From positions 89,732,991 through 89,796,990 of the forward strand of contig CM037595.1 of assembly GCA_021018995.1 (NCBI GenBank): a stretch of DNA of 64,000 bases, written 5' to 3'. The position numbers were made by a program, and so were the translations under genes. The notes beneath the pieces are model-generated. The model worked only from the letters and a program-made list of their open reading frames with translations. It did not search any database and was not told the origin of the DNA. Source of the DNA: Chloranthus sessilifolius (Eukaryota; Streptophyta; Magnoliopsida; Chloranthales; Chloranthaceae). Below are positions 34,378 through 43,682 of the stretch, in pieces (within the stretch, counting starts at the first letter, position 1; each line of letters opens with the position of its first letter).

Positions 34378-35736
34378 ATGGGACCTAAGAAACAAGCTCC
34401 AATTCGAAACCCTACCTCTAAGAGGCCTGCTTCCAAAGCGGGTTCCTCAAGCCGATCACCACAATCAGCCCCACAGGCCGACTAGCCTACACATTCGGCT
34501 CCACCACCCCCAAAGCCCATACCACCCTCTATTTCTCCAATGCCTGAACAACCCAATGAATTTTGGAGCATTAAAGGCTTCACCACTGAGTATATTTTTC
34601 ACCCGGAGTTGTTTGATCAGCAAACAACCACTCAATGGGCGGGTGAATACCTCGAAAAAGCCCAGTTGACCTCCCTATGCACCTCATTTAGTGATCACTT
34701 TTATCCCCGTCTCGTGCGCCTGTTTTATCAGCATATGCGCCTCGAGGACGGGAAGAAAATTTACACGGAAATTGATGGCCTAGATTATACATTTGATCTC
34801 GACGACATGGCTGTGGCACTGCACTGCCCTTTAAATCACTCCAAAACCATGGGGTTAGGTCTTCCTTTCCCCAAACCAGTCCGCTTTGAGGACGTGATTG
34901 CCCAAATGACGTAAGGTCGTCATGGGTTCGGTAAATCCATTGTCACGGTCTATATGCCAGAGTCCATGTGGATATTGGACAAAATTTTAAAGGCCACCCT
35001 TTACCCTTTTGGTCATCAGTCTGAGCGCACAGGTCCCCTACAACAAATTTTATTTGTTGCTTATAAGGAGCGCTGGTTTAGTGCTCCTGCAGTCCTTTTA
35101 AAAAGGATTGTAAAGGCACGGGAGAAAATGGGTAAACATGTGAAGAAACCGATGAAGAGTATGCCATATGCTCGATTAATTTCGGTGATGATTGAGAACT
35201 ACCAAGCGGGCCCCGCCTATGACATCCCTCCTACTGAACCCAAATCCACCGCAGGTCGAAAAATGTATAACCTGGTCAATTGGGGTCAAACTTACAGTCT
35301 ACTTGTGAAGACTCCAAAAGATGCAGCGGTACCTGATGCAGCTAGCGATGATGATGAGGACCCTACTCATTCTGCCCCTGACACAGCTGCCCCTGCACCT
35401 CCTCAGCCCCCACAGAGCGACATCCTTACGCTCTCAGAGTTCACCCGACAGATGACCGCCATGAGCCACCAGATTCAGGAGCTCACCCAGCATACCAGCT
35501 CTATGCGTCAGGAGTTGAATGTCCATGGCGGCACTCTCTCTTACCTGATGCAGCACGCGTTTCTCGAGGATTACACGACCTATATGGCGGACATACGTGC
35601 TTCAGCATATTGCCCTTCGACATCGGGCGCTGGTACTAGTATGCCTCCTACGGCTGGCGAGGATGCGGGTGACGGTGTTGGTGAGCGCATTGATGATCCG
35701 GATCAGGCGGGTCCCTCTACAGTGGGGGCTTTTTGA
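34378..35736 (+). pseudogene. Element B extra ORF downstream of pol
   Basis: One frame of about 452 codons from ATG at 34378 to TGA at 35734-35736, with two internal stops (TAG 34483, TAA 34912). A basic Pro/Ser-rich start is followed by a folded-looking core (FYPRLVRLFYQHM, YTEIDGLDYTFDLDDMAVAL, PESMWILDKILKATLYP, MPYARLISVMIENY, NLVNWGQTYSLL) and an acidic Pro-rich tail with a possible coiled coil (TRQMTAMSHQIQELTQHTSS). It is homologous over the core to the intact ORF of element A at 41878. The core recalls the 'putative plant transposon protein' domain family. It is not gag, pol or a typical envelope. Function unknown; a DNA-binding or anti-silencing role is a guess from context. Confidence 0.75.
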
Positions 35737-36328
35737 GTATTACGTTGGGGGGGGGTACTGGTTTATTTTGGATGTTATGGGTCTGTATTATTTTTTTTAC
35801 AGCATGGATTATTCAGGACCTGGTGGTCCTTCTTTTGTTATCTTTTATATTTCTGTTTTTGCGATGTGGTTGGATACTATCTCTGTTTGGCTTGTATATA
35901 TCTCTTCTATGGATTTGACATACTTTGTGGGTTTTCATTTCTTCTATATTCTCTATTGTGCTATTTTTTTTATGTTGTGGTTATGTTTATTCTTCTTGTG
36001 TCCTCCCTATGTGGATTAGCTTTTGTTCTGTTGTCATGTACTATCGGTGTGCTTTTGACTCTCTCTATCGTTTTGTTTTCCTTGTTTGTTATGGTGGGTT
36101 TTGATTCTCTATCTGGCTTTCATGCGTCATTGTGCATCGGTCTCCTGGCACGTGACCCTTGGAGTGTGGACGTCCATGTACGGATGTAATTCACTATGGC
36201 CTTTTGATGCCACATGCAGTACATCCATGTTACTACGGATCCCATCCCTTGGCTTGCGTGCCCTGCGGGATCGGCCCATGGTGACCCATGTTTTCTTTTC
36301 GTTTTGTTGTATGGCGACTCTTCCTTCC
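35737..36328 (+). other. T-rich 3' non-coding region of element B
   Basis: Long T-rich stretch giving hydrophobic open frames in several frames at once, therefore not taken as coding. From about 36145 it is similar to element C near 50490-50640 (CACGTGAC, CATGTACGGATG, TTACTACGGATCCC), so this is a conserved non-coding block before the polypurine tract. Confidence 0.6.
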
Positions 36329-36363
36329 ATTTTCGCGGACGAAAATTCCTAAGGAGGGGTGAA
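36329..36363 (+). promoter_or_regulatory. Polypurine tract and TTTTCG hairpin, element B
   Basis: TTTTCGCGGACGAAAA (a 6-bp stem, 4-base loop) then ATTCCTAAGGAGGGGTGAA directly before the 3' LTR. Elements A (43648-43682) and C (50360-50394) have the same arrangement. The purine tract primes plus-strand DNA synthesis. Confidence 0.85.
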
Positions 36364-38741
36364 TGTAATATCCCTGATATTTTGACCTATTTTCATTTAC
36401 CTCGGTAAGCGTGTTCGAGAAATATTGTAGAATATTTTTAGATTTTTGGTGAGCTAAGGATATGATAAGAATAATGGCAAAAGGAAATTGTCGGAAGATG
36501 TGTGTAAGTCACGTAAGCAATGACTTACACAATAACGTTGGTGTTTGTGTTTAGCACCGGATAGGTTTTCAACTCTTGTGGATAAGTTAAAAGTATAAAA
36601 ATCTAGATATTTTTATTACTAGCTTTTGGTTATAAGAGAGAGTGAAAGAGAAGTTTCACTTCTCTCACTCGTTAGAAATTTAAGCTCTAAGGCTTTGCCT
36701 CATTTGATCCTTGATCTAGAGAGTTTGAGAATTCCTCTCCCCATCTCAACCAATAGTTAGCCTTGTATTTGATTTCGGATCAGTTTGAACTATTGAAAGA
36801 GAAGAGAGATGTGGAGAGTGAGCAGTTCTATATAATTTTGTTGTGGCTGAGGCAGTGACAACCTCATTTGAATGATGAACTGTTTTGGAGATTTAAGCCT
36901 TTGAACTTCGAAGATTGGTTCCGGTGCGTGCTTTGGTACAACGGAGGCAACAGCTTAAACTACAAGAGGTAGGCCTTTAAACATCCTTTTGTCTTTTGGA
37001 TTCGATTTATGTTTAGAATGGTGTGTGGTGTTTTATTTTTGGATAAGAAGGCTTTGGTGGAAAAATGAGGAAAAGAGCCCGGACTTGAAAAAGTTAGCAG
37101 CCAGAGACCCTGAGAAATTCGACTGTTGATTTGAAAATCGACTGTCAAATTTGGAATTCGACCATCGATTTGAAAAAGTCAGTCGAAATATGTTTTTTTG
37201 TGCCTGAAGCCAGTTTGTGGAATTCGAGGGTCGATTTCCAATTCGATGGTCGAATTTGGAAATCGACCATCGAATTGAAAATCGAGGGTCGATTTTTATA
37301 TTTTGTGACTGATGAACAGTTTTGAAATTCGATGGTCGAATTTGAAATCGACCATCGAATTTCAAATTCGACCATCGAATTTCAAATTCGACCAACGAAT
37401 TTGAATTCGATGGTTGAATTCTGTCCTGTATTTGGCATTCGAAATTTTTCAGATTATTTTTCTCAGCAAGCTTTTGGGTTGAAATTCTTGTTCTATATTA
37501 ACACTGAGAGTGTTAATATATGTAGGTTTTGATTGTTGGAAGTCCTTGTTGAGGACTGCTAGTGCATGGTTTTGAATACTCCTTGTTAAGGTAGGGGAAC
37601 CCTATTTGTTATTTGCATCAATTTATAAGCATAAATTGTTCCGACTATTCCTTTTAAGAAGCATTAGTTTTGGAATTCACAGCATAAATAAAACCTAAAA
37701 GATATGATACAAATATGAAAATTTGGAACCTTATTATGACTAAGAACTTTGCAATTTGAACCTCAGAACCTCAGTTAATCTTTGAATCAGAACTTCGAAT
37801 CAGAACTTTAAAAAAATCAGAATTATGTTATGAATAATAAGCTTTGATATGTGTTAGCATTTGCATTTGATTTAGGGTTCATAAGTACGATGCCCTAGAT
37901 TCTACCAACTGTGTTGACGGTATTACTTTGGCGCAAGTTTCCCTCATAGCGTAGGGGCTTGTTGCACTTTAGAAACGGGTTCATGAACGACGATGGTCAG
38001 TAGGGTTTTCCCATCGGTCACGTAGTCCGCTCTCATGCTATAGGAAATTTGGGAGATAAAATTAAGTTATAAATTTAAGACAAGAAGCATGCTAAATCAG
38101 AACATTTTGAATACTTTAGATTATATTATCAGTTTTGACTCAGGATTAGAACTGGAGATTTACTTTGAAAAGCATCATTGAAAAACCATATTTGATCCGA
38201 TTCCGTCTTTTGAAAACCTTTACTTATAAAGAAATGCAAATAAATCTGTTTTCTCTATTGAGCTTGGCTGTTAGCATCCCTCGACTATACGTCACAGGTA
38301 CTGAGACTGACCTTGGGTCAGAGGATCCGGAGGAGTCCGATTATATTCTCGAGGAGGATTTGGATATACCAGCTGAGGAGTTCTTTCCGTGATCTTAGAT
38401 CCTGTGTTTTCTTTTTGGTATTTTTGTTTGGATATTATTTTGGAATATTGGGCCCTAGGCCTTAATTTTGGTTCTTTTGATATCACTCGAGGAACCATTA
38501 TTGTGAACCACTATTTTAGGTGATCGGATTGGCCATCACCGGTGGTTCTTCTTGGTTCCTCACAGTGATATATTCATTTTGTTATATGAAGCTTTTATTA
38601 TTGGATTACTATATGTTGCCTCTGTCTTTAGATCTTTGTTTATGTTGCCGGCTTCTGTTTGTTACGGCTTATTGAGAAATCAATAAGTTGATGAACCGGC
38701 CTTTCCTATACCTTAGGGATTAGAAAAGTCGGGTCGTCACA
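36364..38741 (+). repeat. Element B 3' LTR
   Basis: 2,378 bp, TGTAATATCCC to GGGTCGTCACA, nearly identical to 25989-28355. TATAAAA at 36594-36600. Array near 37117-37412. Acceptor at 38297. The acidic exon is open from well upstream here because of a 3-base difference near 38276. Followed by the second TGTCG. Confidence 0.95.
38298..38392 (+). CDS. Acidic mini-exon in LTR B (3' LTR)
   Basis: Second copy of the exon at 27912-28006: after GTCACAG, GT then TETDLGSEDPEESDYILEED and an acidic end PAEEFFP, TGA at 38390-38392. Compared with the 5' LTR copy it differs at few sites and keeps the frame. In a genomic transcript this copy could be reached from upstream donors in the element, including any in the extra-ORF transcript. 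Confidence 0.45.
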
Positions 38742-40938
38742 TGTCGTCTCAAAGCATGGTGTCACTGTAGATCCAGCAAAAATAGAAGCAGTGGTCAATT
38801 GGGAGCAACCAAAGACCGTGACCAACATCTGTAGTTTCCTTGGATTAGCGGGTTACTATCGACATTTTGTTGAGGGGTTTTCAAAGATATCAGGACCTCT
38901 TACGAGGCTTACAAGGAAGGATTCAAGATTCGAATGGAGTGAGGCATGCGAGAAGAGTTTTTAAGAACTCAAGAAGAGACTCACTTCAGCTCCAGTATTA
39001 GCGATTCCTTCAGGCGGTGGAGGGTTCGCAGTATATAGTGATGCTTCATATAATGGTTTGGGCTGCGTGCTTAATCAACACAGAAAGGTTATAGCATATG
39101 GGTCGAGACAGTTGAAAGAGCATGAGAAGAATTATCCGACGCATGACCTGAAATTAGCAGCGGTCATTTTTGTGCTGAATATTTGGAGACATTACTTGTA
39201 TGGTGAGACTTTTGAGATTTTTACCGATCATAAAAGCCTCAGATATCTGTTTACACAGAAAGATCTAAACATGAGGCAGCGCAGATGGATGGAGTTCCTC
39301 AAGGACTATGACTGTTTCATACAGTACCATCCAGTCAAGGCTAATGTAGTGGCCGATGCCTTGAGTCAGAAGGGTTCAACTCAATTGGCTAGTTTGATTT
39401 TGGGTATGCACCGATGAAAGTTGTTTGAAGATCTGGCACTGTATGATGTGAATATTGAGTCGCAAGCCATAGGAGCCTTCTTGGCTAATATATTAGTGAG
39501 ACCGATGATATTTGAGCATATCCACGAGCTACAGATAAAAGACCCGACGCTAACCAAGATTCGTCAAGATGTAACTGAAGGCATTAGATCTGAGTTCTCG
39601 GTCAAGGAGGATGGTTCCTTATTATTCAAGGGTAGTCTCTGCATTCCGGACAATGTCGATCTACGGTGAATAATTCTTGATGAATCTCACAAATCCAACT
39701 ATGCGATTCACCTAGGTAGCACAAAGATGTACTAAGACTTGAAAAAGAATGACTGGTGGAGAGGCTTGAAGCAAGACGTGGCAGAGTACGTGCCACGATG
39801 TTTGACGTGCGAACAAGTGAAGATCGATCATAGACACCCTGCGGGATTATTGCAGCCTCTACCAATACCGCAATGGAAGTGGGAATCGATCTCTTGGACT
39901 TCATCGTTGGGCTATCGCGTACTACAAAGATGTACAATGCCATTTGGGTAGTGGTCGATTGATTGACCAAGTCAACGCACTTCTTGCCTTACAACATGAT
40001 GTACACGACGGGAAGACTTGCAGAGCTATATATGAAAGAGATCGTTCGTTTCCATGAGATTTCGAGTAGCATTATTTCCGACTGTGACCCATTATATACA
40101 TCAAAGTTTTGGAAGAAATTTCAAGAAGGAATGGAAATAAGACTAGATTTCAGTTCAGCATTCCATCTATAAACCGATGGGCAGACGGAGAGGGTCAATC
40201 AGATCATCGAGGACATGCTTAGGGCGTGCATGTTAGAACTGCAAGGATCATGGGATCAACACCTACCGTTGATTGAGTTTGCATACAACAACAGTTTTCA
40301 GACGAGCATTGGGATGGCACCGTATGAAGCTCTTTATGGATGGCGATGTAGATCGCCCATCAATTGGGAAGAAACCGATGAGAAATTTTTTTTGGGACCC
40401 GAAATACTTAAAGATAATGCCACCTATGTTCGTATGAAGGGCAAAACTCAAAGCAGCTCAGAGCAGACAGAAAAGCTATGCTGATATCAAGCGAACGAGT
40501 GTAGACTTTAAGGTGGGTAAACATGTGTTCGTGAAAGTGTCACCTATGAAGGGGGTGATGAGATTTGGAAAGAGAGGGAAGTTGAGTCCCTGCTATCTTG
40601 GACCATTTGAGGTTCTGGGTCGAGTAGGGGAAGTTGCATACCACATTAGATTGCCACCGTTATTTGATCAAGTACACAATGTGTTCCACGTATCTATGCT
40701 TAGGAAGTATCTTAATGGCCCTGATCACGTATTGAGCGGCCAATCATTTGAGATGCATGAGGATATGAGCATGATCGAAGAACCGGCGGAGATTTTGGAT
40801 CGAAAGGAACAAGTGTTGCGGGCAAAAGTGATTCCATTAGTGCTTGTTCGATGGAAGAATCATCCGATCGAAGAAGCTATGTGGGAACGAGAGGCCGACA
40901 TGAAAGAACAGTATCCGGACTTGTTTGCGACAGCTTGA
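38742..40938 (+). pseudogene. Element A pol, second part: RT end, RNase H, integrase
   Basis: Continues the RT interrupted at 25989 ([35 protein letters not shown]). RNase [48 protein letters not shown]. Integrase: CLTC zinc site, SDCDPLYTS, TDGQTERVNQIIE (catalytic Glu kept), NVFHVSMLRKY and a chromodomain-like RWKNHPIEEAMWERE tail ending YPDLFATA. Stops at about 38962, 39415, 39667, 39733 and 40170 and frameshifts near 39895 and 40440 disable it. Most stops look like C-to-T changes in Gln or Arg codons. Confidence 0.92.
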
Positions 40939-41195
40939 GAGTCAAAATTGTATTACCGCAAGTATGTTTGCGGATGTAAACCATGTGTTGTAATTCAATG
41001 TGGACCTTTGATCAATATATTCAGTAGAGAGAATTTTGATCAACACCGTGTTCCTCATTACAGTGTTGAATGCGTAGTTGAGATCCATCGTTGCCACGAA
41101 ATGGCTGTGAAGTCATGCTTCACAAAATCAGTAACCAACTGGTCATATTTTACCAAGAAAACAAAAGAGACATAAAAGTAAGAAAATTGTGAACT
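40939..41195 (+). other. Element A spacer after pol
   Basis: Non-coding sequence between the integrase stop and the palindrome array. A short open frame here has no family features. Confidence 0.5.
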
Positions 41196-41877
41196 TCTGA
41201 TGAAAACTAATTAATTGATTTTCAAATCGATTAATTGATTTGGAAATTCGATTAATTGATTTTTGGTCAACTAATCGACTGGCATACGCTAGTCAGTAAA
41301 GATTGAGTGGAGGTTCAGAAAATTACTTAAGTGTGATTTCGATTAATCGATTTGGGGATCGATTAATCGATTTTGGATTTCGATTAATCGAGATTGGGAT
41401 TCGATTAATCGACTAAAACATGTCAGTGACTTGAGAATTTTAGAAAAATTTAAGGACTTTGCGATTTCGATTAATCGAAGTGAAATTCGATTAATCGATT
41501 TTGGTAAATCGATTAATTGACTGGCACACGCCAGTGAACTGGAAAGCCTAGAAATTTAAGTGACCACGATTTCGATTAATCGATTTTGGAAATCGATTAA
41601 TCGATTTTGGAAATCGATTAATCGATTTTGGAAATCGATTAATCGATTTTGGAAATCGATTAATCGATTTTAGAAATCGATTAATCGAATCAGGCCTGTA
41701 TATATAAAACGAGGGGGATTTCTCCCCATTTGAAAATTTTAGGGTTTTGTGGTTTAGGATTGATTTTAGATCGAAGTCGTTGCCGTTTGAGATCGAATAC
41801 CTAAGGTAAACCCTAGATCCGAGCTTTTTCTTCAATTTGAGCCATTAAACCCTAGTTTTTATTGATTTTTCACCAAT
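41196..41877 (+). promoter_or_regulatory. Palindrome array, TATA box and leader of the element A extra ORF
   Basis: About sixteen TCGATTAATCGA-type sites (41196-41690), the last seven in near-perfect 20-bp periodicity, are followed at once by TATATATAAAA (41699-41709) and a ~170-nt leader with TTTAGGGTTTTG and AAGGTAAACCCTAGATCC. The same palindrome is arrayed in the A LTRs. This has the layout of an internal promoter with operator-like sites dedicated to the downstream ORF. Confidence 0.7.
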
Positions 41878-43320
41878 ATGCCACCTCGAACTCGCTTGAC
41901 CACGAAGCAAGCAGCTTCGAAGCTCCCGGTCTGGTGTAAGAACGCCGCACCACCACCACCAACACCATCGCCCGTAAGAACCCCATCATCGTCGTCATTG
42001 GATACCACATCCGGTTTGACGAGCGCATCTTCGCGCGAGTCTTCACCGACACCGTCACCACCCGTAAACTTGCCCCAATCAAATGAATGGTGGGCGCCAA
42101 AGAGCTTTGAAAATGAATACATTATTGATGAAAATTTGTTTACCGACCCCGACGTCGAAGGCGAGACCAAATGGGCTAGGAACTATTTGGTCAAAGCGGG
42201 CCTCGGCAACCTGTTAAAGCCACTCCATGGATGCTATTGCCGTAGGCTAGTACGGCTATTTTACCAGGGCTTGGAGGAGGGCCCGACCGATGACATAGTT
42301 ACGACCAAGATTGATGGTCGTGACTACACCTTCACCCATTGCCACGTTCACGAAGCCCTCGAGTGTTATTTGGACTTCGTGCCTGAGACCACCCTCTTCC
42401 CACCATTTGCGGAAGAGGTGAGGTTTGAGGAAATTATGACCGAGATGACCAATGGAAAGAAGGGGTCCGGATCGTCAATTCGGAGGGTCGATTTGCCCCA
42501 ATACATGTGGATGCTTGATTTTATAATCAAGTGCAATCTCTACCCGATGCGTCACGATACCGAGAGGGTGGAGTTGGTTCAACAGGCCCTATACGCGGCA
42601 TTCTACGGCCGTTGGTTCGACGCCACCATGATCATTTTGGAGGGGATGAGATATATAAAAGGGAAGTTGATGAAGAGCAATTTGAGGCCTAAGGAGAAGA
42701 TGCCGTACGCTCGCCTCATTTCGAGCATGCTGGAGTGCTATTCTAACTCTCCAGGGTATGCCATCTCGCCTCTTGAGGAAAGGGCTACGGACCGCGTGAA
42801 GCACTACTCCATCGCTTTATGGGGTCGTAGCTATAGGTTGTTGAAGAGGGCCTTACTAATTAATGGGCCAGCAGTAGCACCACCACCAACCCCACCACCA
42901 CAGCAGGACCCTCCAGTAGGGGGAGCACCACTTGTCATTCCACCCGCTGAGGGAGCCCCATCTCAAACCTCAGTGCCAGCTAGGAGGCAGCCCATAGTGC
43001 CGCCTCCTACAACATCCGCTACGCCACCCTCGCAGTCAGCGGCTGCCACACCTACATCATCATACCGTCGCCGGGTAGCTCACCCTGTGCCTACGATCGA
43101 GGACGTGTTGATGGAGGCCAACAACCAGATGATGAACCGGCGGATGGACTTCTTGATGTACCACACCATGCGGTACATCTATCCGTTGGACTATCAGCAG
43201 CGCCTCACGCAGGAGGAGGCGTGGACTACGGGCCGGACCGCTTTTCACTCAGGTGCAGCTTTTCACATGAGTACCTCTCATCGCTGCATCCGCCTCTGCA
43301 CCACCACGCCAGTGAGATGA
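41878..43320 (+). CDS. Element A extra ORF (aORF), intact 480 aa
   Basis: A complete open frame starting MPPRTRLTTKQAASK and ending in TGA, downstream of pol and in the same direction. Layout: basic, Pro/Ser/Thr-rich N-terminus (1-65); globular core (about 70-330) with KWARNYLVKAGLGNLL, CRRLVRLFYQGL, TKIDGRDYTFTHCHVHEALE, LPQYMWMLDFIIKCNLYP, KMPYARLISSMLECY and HYSIALWGRSYRLL; Pro-rich linker (about 345-400); a C-terminal MMNRRMDFLMYHTMRYIYP region. Homologous to the broken ORF of element B. The core recalls a 'putative plant transposon protein' family; no envelope-like transmembrane segment or known catalytic motif is visible. It has its own TATA box and an upstream palindrome array. It remains open although pol in the same element has many stops. 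Role unknown. Confidence 0.8.
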   Translation: MPPRTRLTTKQAASKLPVWCKNAAPPPPTPSPVRTPSSSSLDTTSGLTSASSRESSPTPSPPVNLPQSNEWWAPKSFENEYIIDENLFTDPDVEGETKWARNYLVKAGLGNLLKPLHGCYCRRLVRLFYQGLEEGPTDDIVTTKIDGRDYTFTHCHVHEALECYLDFVPETTLFPPFAEEVRFEEIMTEMTNGKKGSGSSIRRVDLPQYMWMLDFIIKCNLYPMRHDTERVELVQQALYAAFYGRWFDATMIILEGMRYIKGKLMKSNLRPKEKMPYARLISSMLECYSNSPGYAISPLEERATDRVKHYSIALWGRSYRLLKRALLINGPAVAPPPTPPPQQDPPVGGAPLVIPPAEGAPSQTSVPARRQPIVPPPTTSATPPSQSAAATPTSSYRRRVAHPVPTIEDVLMEANNQMMNRRMDFLMYHTMRYIYPLDYQQRLTQEEAWTTGRTAFHSGAAFHMSTSHRCIRLCTTTPVR

Positions 43321-43647
43321 GTCACCACCACCGCTTTCGAGTCACAACACCGGACTCAGTACCACTTGATCGAGAGGGAGCTTGAGCTGGAGTCCATATT
43401 TTAGGTTTTGTCGATGACTTTCTGATTAAGTTCATATTGTAATTAAGTGTGTGTTTTGTAATTAATGAGACATGAACAACATTGTAAACTTTTTGGAATC
43501 GATGAAATGAAAATTGAAATTTTACATTCGCTTGCGCTATTGTTTTCCTTCTTGCATCGTGTAGTGACCTAGTTAATTTTTCACGAGCGGGTATCTACGC
43601 TCAACTGCGTGTGATGGGGGGGGACCCATAGACACACCGTCGAGTTC
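43321..43647 (+). other. Element A 3' non-coding region
   Basis: Between the extra ORF and the polypurine tract. AT-rich with a GGGGGGGACCCATAG stretch near 43616. No coding signal. Confidence 0.6.
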
Positions 43648-43682
43648 ATTTTCGAGGATGAAAATTCCTAAGGTGGGGAGAA
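43648..43682 (+). promoter_or_regulatory. Polypurine tract and TTTTCG hairpin, element A
   Basis: TTTTCGAGGATGAAAA then ATTCCTAAGGTGGGGAGAA, ending directly before the 3' LTR. Same design as elements B and C. Confidence 0.85.

Larger units (their letters stand above)
25989..38741 (+). mobile_element. Full-length Tekay-like gypsy element B, TSD TGTCG
   Basis: A 12,753-bp insertion flanked by TGTCG (25984-25988 and 38742-38746) inside the RT of element A. LTRs 25989-28355 and 36364-38741 are highly similar, so it is the younger layer. Internal order: primer-binding site, gag, intron, protease-RT-RNase H-integrase with a second intron in integrase, palindrome array, extra ORF, T-rich region, polypurine tract. 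About eight in-frame stops in pol mean it is not autonomous now. Confidence 0.95.

Noticed and set aside
35733-36352. Overlapping hydrophobic open frames after the element B extra ORF (possible envelope-like protein)
   Set aside because: Hydrophobic in several frames at once because the DNA is T-rich; no signal peptide plus ectodomain layout, and not present in element A.
41548-41835. Minus-strand frame with repeated RFPKSIN units
   Set aside because: Translation of the TCGATTAATCGA array with its 20-bp period.
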